Below, one piece after another: positions 53,330 to 60,915 of a DNA stretch of 64,000 bases. The notes below the pieces were generated by a model. It did not search any database. It saw only the letters and a list, made by a program, of their open reading frames with translations, and was not told the DNA's origin. How positions within the stretch are numbered: position 1 is the first letter of the stretch; each line of letters begins with the position of its first letter. This DNA comes from Pseudomonas sp. PD9R. Lineage in GTDB: Bacteria > Pseudomonadota > Gammaproteobacteria > Pseudomonadales > Pseudomonadaceae. Made by a program: the position numbers and the translations under genes. The stretch spans positions 451,400 to 515,399 of the forward strand of contig NZ_JAHTMR010000001.1 of NCBI RefSeq assembly GCF_019200975.1, written 5' to 3'.

Positions 53330-53948
53330 GGCCGGCCTCCTTCAGTTGCCTGGAGATCGCCAGCGTTCGGGTCGCACAGGTGGCGGCTGAGCCGATGGCG
53401 ATGACGACCAGCGTCAGCAACAGCAAATAATGGGTGGCATAAACGACAACCTCGACGGCATTCAACAGCACCCCGGCGGTCATCAATGCCATCCGGTGCT
53501 GCTTGGCCATCGGGCCCATAAAACTCTGTTTGAGACCGATAGAGCCGCCAAACACCCGCACATAGGCCGTCAGTGCGGCGGCTAGTGCAGCAAACCAGCC
53601 AAGGTCTGCATACCCGATGGCATAGCCGAGCCCTACGATCAGCACGCTGTCGGCAATACGGTCGGGGAATTCGTTGTAGAGGCTGCCGATGTCCGACTTC
53701 TTCCCGCCCTCGATGGCAACCATGCCGTCGAGGAGGTTGCACAGCAGGCGCAGTTGAATGCCGACCGCGCAGCAGATCGAGCCGAGGACGCCGTTATCGA
53801 TAATTAGTGCAAGCGCACCGGCCAGCGCAAAGCCAATGCTGGCGACGGAGATCTGGTTGGGGGAAACATCTTTTTTTACCAGCGTGTCGGTGATCCGTTT
53901 CGCCCAACCTGAAGAGCGCGCCTTGATCGGCCTTCTGTTGTCATCCAT
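53316..53948 (-). CDS. CDP-alcohol phosphatidyltransferase-like protein with variant motif
   Basis: 210 residues from ATG 53948 (an in-frame ATG at 54026 adds a basic stretch). Five or six membrane segments. The CDP-alcohol motif region is DGMVAIEGGKKSDIGSLYNE then FPDRIAD: the first D-G and the later D are present, but the canonical Arg is Ile and the third Asp is Asn, while a further Asp follows. This is similar to the YnbA branch. It should attach an alcohol to CDP-diacylglycerol; which alcohol is not known. First gene of the operon. Upstream is the sensor kinase gene on the same strand. Confidence 0.85.
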   Translation of the reverse strand: MDDNRRPIKARSSGWAKRITDTLVKKDVSPNQISVASIGFALAGALALIIDNGVLGSICCAVGIQLRLLCNLLDGMVAIEGGKKSDIGSLYNEFPDRIADSVLIVGLGYAIGYADLGWFAALAAALTAYVRVFGGSIGLKQSFMGPMAKQHRMALMTAGVLLNAVEVVVYATHYLLLLTLVVIAIGSAATCATRTLAISRQLKEAGHVDQ

Positions 53949-54058
53949 TGCTTGGTGTCCCTGTCTCTTGGGTTTCACTAAGCGTATATGCAATTTCAAT
54001 GGATTGATGTCAGCTGCTTCCCACAATGCAGTGACCGATAGTGGAAAGCGACTGGACG

Positions 54059-55381
54059 TTATTGGCCGGCTTTCCCGCGCAATTTAAGCTCCGCACACAA
54101 CCCACCACCCTCGCGATTACTCAACGTCAACGATCCCCCGATCGCCAACGCCAGTTGCTGCGCGATTGCCAGACCCAAGCCGGTGCCACCGGTGCTGCGG
54201 TTGCGCGAATTTTCCACGCGGTAGAACGGTTCCATGACCTGCGCCAGTTCCTCTTCGGCAATGCCCGGGCCACGGTCCATGACTTTCACCGACAGGTAGC
54301 CATCGGCCTTCGCTTCGACCGACAACTCAGCGGCGCCGGCGAACTTCAGGGCGTTGTCCGTCAGGTTGACCAGCACCCGGCGCAAGGCATGGGGACGGGT
54401 GTCGATGACAACCGCGCTTTTGCCGTTGAGCTGAACGTCTTTGCCCATGTCCTGGTAGTCGAACACCAGGCTGTCGAGGAACGAGTCCAGATCGGTGCGG
54501 CGACTTTCTTCGGTAGAGCCATGGATGCTGCGCGCGTAGGCCACGCCTTCGCGTACCAGGTGTTCCATCTCGCCGAGGTCGTTCCACAGTTTGTCTTTTT
54601 CGACGCAGTCGTCCATGAACTCGGCGCGCAGTTTCATCCGGGTGATCGGCGTTTGCAGGTCGTGGGAGATGGCCGCCAACAATTGCATGCGCTCTTTGAG
54701 ATACGCCGCGATGCGCGCCTGCATGGCATTGAAGGCCTTGGCCGCATGAGCGACTTCGGTCGGGCCATTTTCGTCCAGCAGCACGGGGTGGGTGTTGGGG
54801 TCGAGGGTGTCCACGGCTTCGGCGAGGCGGGTGAGTGGGCGGATGGCGATGCGCACGGCCAGCCAGGTGCAGGCGAGCATCAGCGCCAGTTGCCCGAGCA
54901 AGACGATGGGCAACCAGGGTGACAACGGCACCATTGCAGGCCGCACGTCGATGGTTAGCGGGCTGCCGTCCGACAGTTTCAGGTGCACCTGAAAGTGCTT
55001 GTTCGGCCCGGAAATGTCGCTGAAGGTCATCGGGTATTCCTTGCCGATGGCGTCCTTGATCGAGGCCATGGCGATCGGCGCATCGGGCATGCCCATGTCC
55101 ATGGGCGCGCCTTTTTCGCCCTCACTCAACAGATACCCGTAGTTTTTGCGCTGCAGTTGTTGCAGCCAGCTCGCGCGTTCATCGGCCGGCAAGCGGTCGA
55201 GGATGGCGATGGAGGTCGATACGTCGGTTTCCAGGTTGCCCAGCATCGTGTCTTTCGCGCTTTCATAGCGCTCGTAATACTGCGCGCCGAAGGACAGTGC
55301 CTGGGCGAGGATCAGGCCGATCAAGAAAATCAGCGACAACCGCGAAGCCAGGGTACGGGGCCAACGCATCGAGAGATTCAT
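54059..55381 (-). CDS. Sensor histidine kinase with Met-rich periplasmic loop
   Basis: 440 residues, ATG 55381 overlapping the response-regulator gene by 4 bp. Two membrane segments (about 14-31 and 155-178) flank a periplasmic domain of about 120 residues without Cys, containing the methionine-rich loop APMDMGMPDAPIAM (residues 92-105), a plausible copper/silver-binding site. Then HAMP, dimerisation His240 (AAISHDLQTPITRMK), N-box NLTDNALKFA, D-box DRGPGIAEEEL, G-box TGLGLAIAQQL. Paired with the OmpR-type regulator; the nearest described system I recall is the copper-responsive DsbRS pair of P. aeruginosa (inference). Confidence 0.9.
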   Translation of the reverse strand: MNLSMRWPRTLASRLSLIFLIGLILAQALSFGAQYYERYESAKDTMLGNLETDVSTSIAILDRLPADERASWLQQLQRKNYGYLLSEGEKGAPMDMGMPDAPIAMASIKDAIGKEYPMTFSDISGPNKHFQVHLKLSDGSPLTIDVRPAMVPLSPWLPIVLLGQLALMLACTWLAVRIAIRPLTRLAEAVDTLDPNTHPVLLDENGPTEVAHAAKAFNAMQARIAAYLKERMQLLAAISHDLQTPITRMKLRAEFMDDCVEKDKLWNDLGEMEHLVREGVAYARSIHGSTEESRRTDLDSFLDSLVFDYQDMGKDVQLNGKSAVVIDTRPHALRRVLVNLTDNALKFAGAAELSVEAKADGYLSVKVMDRGPGIAEEELAQVMEPFYRVENSRNRSTGGTGLGLAIAQQLALAIGGSLTLSNREGGGLCAELKLRGKAGQ

Positions 55382-56118
55382 GCTGGCGCACCGACGATTT
55401 CGACTGGCAAGGAGAACACATAGCCCTCGCTGCGCACGGTCTTGATGTAGGCCGGTTCACGGGCATCGTCCAGCAGGCGCTGGCGCAAGCGGCTCACCAG
55501 CAAGTCGATGGAACGATCAAACAGATCGGCGTCGCGGCCCTGGGTCAAGTTGAGCAACTGGTCGCGGTTGAGCACCCGTTGCGGGTGATCGAGGAATACC
55601 CGCAACAAGCGATATTCCGCACCACTGAGAGCGATCATGGTGCCGTCGCCATCGAGCAGGTGGCGGGCCGACGTGTCCAGGCGCCACCGCCCGAAAGCCA
55701 GCAGGCGGCTGGATTCGGTCACCACCAGGTTCGGCGGCAGCATCCGTGTGCGCCGTAGCACAGCGTTGATTCGTGCCAGCAATTCACGGGCGGCGAATGG
55801 CTTGACCAGGTAATCGTCGGCACCCATTTCCAGGCCGATGATGCGGTCGGTTTCATCGTTGCGGGCGGTGAGCATCAGTACCGGTGTAGCCTTGTGTTTG
55901 CCGGACCGCAGCTCGCGGCAGAGCATCAGGCCATCGTCGCCCGGCATCATGATGTCGAGCACGATCAGGTCAACCGGCGTGGACTCCAGAAAAGTGCGCA
56001 TCTGCCGCCCATCCGCCACGACCGTGGTGCGCAGGCCGTTCTTCTTCAGGTAGTTACCCACCAGTTCCCGGATCTCGCGGTCATCGTCAACGATGAGAAT
56101 GTGATCAACGTGTTCCAT
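55378..56118 (-). CDS. OmpR-family response regulator
   Basis: 246 residues. Receiver domain with acidic triad DDD 11-13, phosphoacceptor Asp55 in LIVLDIMMPGDDG, and Lys106 in LVKPFAA; winged-helix output domain (LSGAEYRLLRVFLDHPQRVL, LFDRSIDLLVSRLRQRL, TVRSEGYVFS). It is divergent from the DUF2790 operon; the 305-bp gap 56119-56423 is full of TGTATC half-sites (see below). Likely autoregulated. The name dsbR is possible by context only. Confidence 0.92.
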   Translation of the reverse strand: MEHVDHILIVDDDREIRELVGNYLKKNGLRTTVVADGRQMRTFLESTPVDLIVLDIMMPGDDGLMLCRELRSGKHKATPVLMLTARNDETDRIIGLEMGADDYLVKPFAARELLARINAVLRRTRMLPPNLVVTESSRLLAFGRWRLDTSARHLLDGDGTMIALSGAEYRLLRVFLDHPQRVLNRDQLLNLTQGRDADLFDRSIDLLVSRLRQRLLDDAREPAYIKTVRSEGYVFSLPVEIVGAPA

Positions 56119-56189
56119 GGGGTCTTGCCTCTATCAGTGGGGGATGTCGCACAGTCTATCGAGCCTTGGCCCGCTCGCCCGCAGCCCTT

Positions 56190-56205
56190 TGTATTGCAGT
56201 GTATC
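56190..56205 (+). promoter_or_regulatory. TGTATT-N4-TGTATC direct repeat in the response-regulator promoter
   Basis: Half-sites start at 56190 and 56200, with a 10-bp register, 71 bp upstream of the response-regulator ATG. Candidate autoregulatory site. Confidence 0.55.
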
Positions 56206-56257
56206 TGGCCGGACGGTGGATACACACAGACGCAAAAACGCGATATTCCGGGAGGTT

Positions 56258-56273
56258 TGTATCGCTCTGTATC
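56258..56273 (+). promoter_or_regulatory. TGTATC-N4-TGTATC direct repeat, second copy
   Basis: Half-sites at 56258 and 56268 in the same register as the sites before the FmdA-like gene; about 150 bp from both divergent genes. Confidence 0.6.
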
Positions 56274-56318
56274 CCGGGCCGGCTCTGATACGTAGCGATT
56301 TACACGCGCCGATTCCCG

Positions 56319-56334
56319 ACACAGACGAGATACC
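56319..56334 (-). promoter_or_regulatory. ACACAG-N4-GATACC site before the DUF2790 gene
   Basis: Minus-strand TGTATC-like (GGTATC)-N4-CTGTGT with a 10-bp register, 89 bp from the DUF2790 ATG. It matches the sites at 48465 and 50026. Confidence 0.5.
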
Positions 56335-56423
56335 TCGCAGGCTTTTAATAGGTTCCATCGAGGCAAACCAGACCGCCTCTACCCAACAAACGATTTACCT
56401 ATTGAAACCTTGAGGAAAACGCC

Positions 56424-56687
56424 ATGAACACTAAAGCCATCTACGCCGCTTGCCTGTTTGCCGCACTGAACATCTGCACCTTGTCGGCCCGCGCCGAAGC
56501 TGATGTCAGCGCTAAAACCTACACCTACGGCACTCAGTTGGACATCAAGAAAGTGGTGTCGCTGAAACAGGACGCTTTGCCTTCCTGCGGGATTGTGGAT
56601 GCCCAGTTGACCTACCTGGATTCCCACAACAAAACCCAGGTCCTGGACTACCGCAAGATTGCTGACAACTGCAACTCGGACAACTGA
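56424..56687 (+). CDS. DUF2790 small exported protein
   Basis: 87 residues from ATG 56424 (TGAGGAAA 7 nt upstream). Signal peptide MNTKAIYAACLFAALNICTL, cleavage near ARAEA. Mature part TYTYGTQLDIKKVVSLKQDA, with Cys in LPSCGIVDAQLTYLD and in IADNCNSDN, the two-Cys pattern of DUF2790. Family members near copper two-component systems (PtrA of P. aeruginosa) are copper-inducible. First gene of an operon with a small Cys peptide gene and dipZ; likely under the divergent regulator. Confidence 0.88.
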   Translation: MNTKAIYAACLFAALNICTLSARAEADVSAKTYTYGTQLDIKKVVSLKQDALPSCGIVDAQLTYLDSHNKTQVLDYRKIADNCNSDN

Positions 56688-56736
56688 GTTCTGTGCTCAG
56701 CCATTGCCCCTCTCGACTGAACACAGGAAGAACATC

Positions 56737-56949
56737 ATGAACAACGTGACCCGTTATTTGACCGCCATTGCCTTCTCCGCCGCCGGCGCCGCTGCTCACG
56801 CCAATGCCGCTGTAGAACAAAGCGCTTGTGGCAGCAGCACCTGCTTTCAACTGACCCCCGTGGCAGAGAAGGGCGCTGGCGCGTTTCTCGCCGAAGATGG
56901 TTATAACCGCACACCGCAAGGGCAAGCGCCAGATCAGCAGCCGGCGTGA
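56737..56949 (+). CDS. 70-residue secreted peptide with C-x4-C
   Basis: ATG 56737 with AGGAAGA 7 nt upstream, 49 bp after DUF2790. Signal peptide to about HANA (residue 24), then AVEQSACGSSTCFQLTPVAE with Cys31 and Cys36, and a Gln/Pro/Gly-rich tail. No family recognised. Its position in a redox/copper-type operon and its short cysteine core make it a possible substrate for a DUF692-type enzyme or for DipZ, which is inference only. It is followed by a REP pair, then dipZ. Confidence 0.75.
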   Translation: MNNVTRYLTAIAFSAAGAAAHANAAVEQSACGSSTCFQLTPVAEKGAGAFLAEDGYNRTPQGQAPDQQPA

Positions 56950-56953
56950 ACCC

Positions 56954-57057
56954 TGTAGGAGCTGCCGCAGGCTGCGATCTTTTGATTCTGTTTTTGGCTT
57001 TTTTTGAGGCCACAGCAGATCAGGATCAAAAGATCGCAGCCTGCGGCAGCTCCTACA
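56954..57057. repeat. REP inverted pair inside the DUF2790-dipZ operon
   Basis: TGTAGGAGCTGCCGC... faces ...GCGGCAGCTCCTACA, separating the small peptide gene from dipZ by 150 bp. Confidence 0.95.
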
Positions 57058-57101
57058 GGGGACGTGTGTGAGGTGCCACCCACATTATTCAAGGTGATCC
57101 C

Positions 57102-58316
57102 ATGTTACTCATCGCTTTCCTGGGCGGCATATTGACCGTCCTCAGCCCCTGCATCCTGCCGGTCGTGCCGTTTCTGTTCGCCGGTGCCAACCGCTCGCGT
57201 TCATCGATCATGCTCACTCTCGGCGGCATGGTCCTGACCTTCGCCCTGATCTCCAGCCTGGCCGTTGTCAGCAGTGAATGGGTGATAAAAGCCAGCAACA
57301 CCGGCCGCCACGTGGCCTTGATCGTAATGGTGCTGTTCGCCCTGTCGCTGATTTCCGCCCGGGTGGGCGACTGGCTGGCACGTCCGTTCGTTGCACTGGG
57401 CAATCGCATCGACCCCAATAGCCGCAAAATGTCCGGGCCATTGAGTTCGGTGATGATTGGCGTGGCCACCGGGCTGCTCTGGGCACCATGCGCCGGGCCG
57501 ATCCTCGGGGTGATTCTCACCAGCGCCATGTTACAGGGCGCGAACGCCGGGACCAGTCTGTTGCTGGTGGCCTACGGGGCGGGCAGTGCGTTGTCCCTGG
57601 GCACCTTGATTTTCGCCGGTCGCGGCCTGGTCAATCGCTTGAAACCATCGATTCCGGTCACTGGCTGGTTGCGTCGTGGTGCCGGTGTGGCGGTGTTGGC
57701 CGGTGCGGCGGTGATCTCCACCGGTGCCGACAACGTGCTGCTGGCCAATACGTCGTCCGAAGGGGTCAGCAGCGTCGAAAAAAGCGTGCTGGAAACCGTG
57801 CCGAAAGTCGTCGATTACTTCGTCAGCAAGGTCAAGGCCGAGTCCATGGACAACGCCCAAGGCAACATGCCGTCGCTGTCCGGTGCAGTGCAATGGCTTA
57901 ACTCGCCGACGCTGACCAACGAATCGCTCAAAGGCAAAGTGGTGCTGGTGGACTTCTGGACTTTCGACTGCATCAACTGCAAGCACACCCTGCCTTACGT
58001 GAAAGACTGGGCGAAGAAATACGAAAAGGACGGCCTGGTGGTGATCGGCGTGCACACGCCTGAGTACGGGTTCGAGCGCATCATCGACAACGTCAAGGAC
58101 AAGGTGAAGGAATACGGCATCACCTACCCGGTGGCGATCGACAACAACTACGCGATCTGGCGCAACTTCGACAACCAGTACTGGCCGGCGCATTACTTGA
58201 TCGATGCCAAGGGGCAAGTGCGTTACCGCCACTTTGGTGAGGGCAGTTACGAGACTCAGGAGAAGATGATTCAGCAGTTGCTGGAGGAGGCGAAGGCCAC
58301 CGCTCCAGCGGTGTAA
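57102..58316 (+). CDS. dipZ: DipZ-type protein: CcdA-like membrane domain plus thioredoxin-like domain
   Basis: 404 residues. Residues 1-210: CcdA/DsbD-gamma type membrane domain with six or so helices and two conserved Cys, LSPCILPVVPF (Cys17) and LLWAPCAGPILG. Residues about 240-400: thioredoxin/AhpC-like domain with C-I-N-C in FWTFDCINCKHTLPYV and a DipZ C-terminus. It moves electrons from the cytoplasm to periplasmic thiol proteins. Last gene of the operon with DUF2790 and the Cys peptide. It fits copper/thiol stress: DsbRS controls dsbDEG-type genes in P. aeruginosa. Confidence 0.92.
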   Translation: MLLIAFLGGILTVLSPCILPVVPFLFAGANRSRSSIMLTLGGMVLTFALISSLAVVSSEWVIKASNTGRHVALIVMVLFALSLISARVGDWLARPFVALGNRIDPNSRKMSGPLSSVMIGVATGLLWAPCAGPILGVILTSAMLQGANAGTSLLLVAYGAGSALSLGTLIFAGRGLVNRLKPSIPVTGWLRRGAGVAVLAGAAVISTGADNVLLANTSSEGVSSVEKSVLETVPKVVDYFVSKVKAESMDNAQGNMPSLSGAVQWLNSPTLTNESLKGKVVLVDFWTFDCINCKHTLPYVKDWAKKYEKDGLVVIGVHTPEYGFERIIDNVKDKVKEYGITYPVAIDNNYAIWRNFDNQYWPAHYLIDAKGQVRYRHFGEGSYETQEKMIQQLLEEAKATAPAV

Positions 58317-58323
58317 GGTCAAA

Positions 58324-58404
58324 GTCAAAAGATCGCAGCCTGCGGCAGCTCCTACAGGAAAAGCATTCCAATGTAGGAGCTGCCGCAGGCTGCGATCTTT
58401 TGAC
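58324..58404. repeat. REP pair, divergent arms
   Basis: GTCAAAAGATCGCAGCC...GCTCCTACA then TGTAGGAGCTGCCGC...GATCTTTTGAC, between convergent genes. Confidence 0.93.
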
Positions 58405-58405
58405 G

Positions 58406-59362
58406 TTATGACGCCTGACTGCGCCGCCAGGCCGCTGGCGGAGATCCATATTCACGCCGAAATGCCCGGCTGAACGCCGTGTCCGTCTGATAACCCACCT
58501 CTTCGGCAATGCGCATCAACGAACTGTTACTGCTGCGCAACAGGTTGGCGGCCAGCAACATGCGCCATTGCGTCAGGTATTGCATCGGTGAAGTCCCCAC
58601 CAGTTGTTGGAAGCGTTCGGCCAATACCGATCTTGAGGTGCCGGCGGTGCGCGCCAGTTCATCCAGGGTCCAGGCGTGGCACGGTTTGTTATGCAATGCG
58701 TTGAGCGCTGCACCGACAATCCGGTCATTCACGCCCGCCAGCCAACCGGTTCGGCCCTTGCCATGCTCGTGCATGTACAAACGCAGCACCTCGATGAACA
58801 ACACCTCGGCCAGTTTCGCCAGCACGCCTTCGCCGCCCGGCCTTGGCGAGCGGGCTTCGGCCAAGGCGTAACGCACTGAAGACTCCAGCCAGATACCGGC
58901 ATTCGAGCCGCGCACATTGACCCGAACCACTGCAGGCAGCCCCGTCAGCAGCATGCCCGCCAACCGCCTGTCACACGCCAGATAGCCGCATACCAAACGC
59001 GTGACCGCGCCGCCACCCCCATAGCTCAGTTGCCGGGGCCGCCGCGCCAACACCGCATCCAGACGCGCGCCGGTGGCCGGTGGAACGCCAGGTGCAGAGC
59101 ACATGCGATGAGCATCACCTTGCGGGAAAACCACGACATCGCCAGCCGTCAGCAGCAGCGGCGGATCATCCCCCAGTTCGACGTAACACTCGCCCTCGGT
59201 GATCAAGTGAAAGATCACCACCCGTTCGGCGTTCGGCTCCAGGTACGGCGCCGCCGTGTCTGCTCGCGGTGACTGATAGCACCACGGGGCGGTGAACCGG
59301 GCATTGATGAAAATCGCGCCGACCAGGCGGACGACGCGCAAGGTTTGTGACAGAGCGTCCAT
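58406..59362 (-). CDS. AraC-family regulator with N-terminal cupin domain
   Basis: 318 residues from ATG 59362 (GGGAAAAA upstream). Residues 1-190 form a cupin_6-type sensor (VVIFHLITEGECYVELGDDP, VVVFPQGDAHRMCSAPG), then two HTHs in the AraC domain (CHAWTLDELARTAGTSRSVL, MRIAEEVGYQTDTAFSRAFR). It is divergent from the DUF4242 gene; the 187-bp gap may hold its operator. Such regulators often control an adjacent efflux or oxidoreductase gene; here the target may be the DUF4242 and methyltransferase genes. Confidence 0.9.
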   Translation of the reverse strand: MDALSQTLRVVRLVGAIFINARFTAPWCYQSPRADTAAPYLEPNAERVVIFHLITEGECYVELGDDPPLLLTAGDVVVFPQGDAHRMCSAPGVPPATGARLDAVLARRPRQLSYGGGGAVTRLVCGYLACDRRLAGMLLTGLPAVVRVNVRGSNAGIWLESSVRYALAEARSPRPGGEGVLAKLAEVLFIEVLRLYMHEHGKGRTGWLAGVNDRIVGAALNALHNKPCHAWTLDELARTAGTSRSVLAERFQQLVGTSPMQYLTQWRMLLAANLLRSSNSSLMRIAEEVGYQTDTAFSRAFRREYGSPPAAWRRSQAS

Positions 59363-59549
59363 GGGTTTTTCCCGCGCGGGAATTGTCGATGAAACGTCGA
59401 TTGTGAGCCTGTCGCAGCGAAGCATGAAACCTCCGGACGATCGGGCAGGCTTGGCCGACGATCGGGCAGGACGCCGCCGTTGCCCAGCGCGATAGTGAAC
59501 ACACAGGGCATCCCGGCCCTGTAAGCCATAACAAGAATGAGAGGTTGCC

Positions 59550-59819
59550 ATGCCGAAGTTCGTCATAGAACGCGAGATTCCAGGGGCTGGAACACTGTCA
59601 CAAAGGGATTTGAAAGCTGCTTCGCAAAAGTCCTGCAGGACATTGCGCGAGTTGCCAGAGGTGCAGTGGGTTCAAAGTTATGTCACCGGTGACAGGCTGT
59701 ATTGCGTGTACATCTCGCCGAGCGAAGAGCTGATCAGGGAACACGCCAGGCAGAGCGGTTTCCCGGCCAATCGCATCTCCGAGGTCATGAACATCATCGA
59801 TCCCACCACAGCGGAATAG
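59550..59819 (+). CDS. DUF4242 protein
   Basis: 89 residues from ATG 59550. The sequence MPKFVIEREIPGAGTLSQRD, VQWVQSYVTGDRLYCVYISP and ELIREHARQSGFPANRISEV is the DUF4242 ferredoxin-like fold, in which some members bind nickel or act near oxidoreductases. It is followed 37 bp later by a methyltransferase gene on the same strand. No defined function. Confidence 0.88.
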   Translation: MPKFVIEREIPGAGTLSQRDLKAASQKSCRTLRELPEVQWVQSYVTGDRLYCVYISPSEELIREHARQSGFPANRISEVMNIIDPTTAE

Positions 59820-59856
59820 GGCCAATGGCCTTCCAACCCGCAACGGAGCGGAATTC

Positions 59857-60672
59857 ATGAGTACACCTATTGATCTTGCTGCCCTGAAAAACCGTCAAAT
59901 GGCCGCTTGGGCCAGTGGCGACTACGCCGTGATTGGCACCACTTTGCAGATCGTCGGCGAGCAGCTGGCTGAAGCCTGCGACTTGTTGTGCGATGAGCAT
60001 GTGCTCGATGTCGCCGCCGGCAACGGTAATGCCACACTGGCTGCGGCACGTCGAGGCTGCAATGTACGCTCGACAGACTACGTCGCCGCGTTGCTCGAAC
60101 GCGGGGAAGACCGGGCCAGGGCGGAGCGCCTGGACAACGTGGTCTTTCAAATGGCTGACGCCGAAGCCTTGCCCTTTGAGGACGCCAGCTTCGACGCCGT
60201 GCTTTCCACCTTCGGCGTGATGTTTGCGCCAGACCAGACCAAAGCCGCCTCGGAGCTGGCGCGGGTCTGTCGGCCGGGAGGCCGGATCGGCCTCGCGAAC
60301 TGGACGCCGGAAGGTTTTGTCGGCCAGATGTTCAAAACCCTGGGCAAACACCTGCCGCCACCGCCTGGCGCGCAATCGCCGACGCAGTGGGGCACCGAAG
60401 TCTGGTTGCATAAACACTTCGACGAGCGCGACTTTCTGGTCCAGGTGACCCAAAGGATCTTCAACTTCCGCTATCGCAATGCCGGGCATTTCATCGACAC
60501 GTTCCGCAGTTGGTACGGCCCGGTCCACAAGGCTTTCGCGGCGCTGCCGGCGGACGGCGCCACGGCCCTGGAAAATGACATGACCGAACTGCTGAACCGT
60601 TCGAACCGGGCGGGGGAGAAGTCGCTGGTGGTGCCGGGTGAATACCTGGAGGTGGTCATCACACGACGCTGA
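59857..60672 (+). CDS. Class I SAM-dependent methyltransferase (UbiE-like)
   Basis: 271 residues from ATG 59857 (CGGAGCGG 5 nt upstream). Motif I VLDVAAGNGNATLAAARRGC, then DYVAALLERGEDRA, MADAEALPFEDASFDAVLST, and the hydrophobic strand 4. The C-terminal lid carries WYGPVHKAFAALPADG. Substrate unknown; position after DUF4242 and the cupin-AraC gene suggests a small gene set controlled by it. A REP pair follows. Confidence 0.9.
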   Translation: MSTPIDLAALKNRQMAAWASGDYAVIGTTLQIVGEQLAEACDLLCDEHVLDVAAGNGNATLAAARRGCNVRSTDYVAALLERGEDRARAERLDNVVFQMADAEALPFEDASFDAVLSTFGVMFAPDQTKAASELARVCRPGGRIGLANWTPEGFVGQMFKTLGKHLPPPPGAQSPTQWGTEVWLHKHFDERDFLVQVTQRIFNFRYRNAGHFIDTFRSWYGPVHKAFAALPADGATALENDMTELLNRSNRAGEKSLVVPGEYLEVVITRR

Positions 60673-60689
60673 ACTGATAACACTGCCCC

Positions 60690-60771
60690 TGTAGGAGCTG
60701 CCGAAGGCCGCGATCTTTTGATCTTTTTTTAGAGCAAGATCAAAAGATCGCGGCCTTCGGCAGCTCCTACA
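60690..60771. repeat. REP inverted pair
   Basis: TGTAGGAGCTGCCGAAGG... faces ...CTTCGGCAGCTCCTACA with a short spacer, 5 bp from the stop of the DUF488 remnant. Confidence 0.95.
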
Positions 60772-60776
60772 GGGGT

Positions 60777-60911
60777 TTAGATGATTTTCGCGCCCCGTGC
60801 TTCCAGCAACTCGTCGCGCAACACCGAATAACAGCCAATGGGTACCGTGCCGATGCGCAAGCCTTCGTTGGGCAGGCGCGGCGAGCCCAGTCGCACAATA
60901 TGAATGGGCAT
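60777..60911 (-). pseudogene. Internally deleted DUF488 gene (44 codons)
   Basis: ATG 60911 lies 5 bp after the pcs stop. The 44-residue product opens MPIHIVRLGSPRLPNEGLRI and GTV, the conserved N-terminus of DUF488 (YeaO-like) proteins, then jumps directly to GCYSVLRDELLEARGAKII, similar to their C-terminus (usually ...GCYCEDExxCHRSxLRELLxERGA). The middle 70 or more residues are missing and the frame is kept. It could be a decayed relic or a shortened product still made by translational coupling. Comparison is from memory of the family, so confidence is moderate. Confidence 0.7.
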
Positions 60912-60915
60912 GGTG

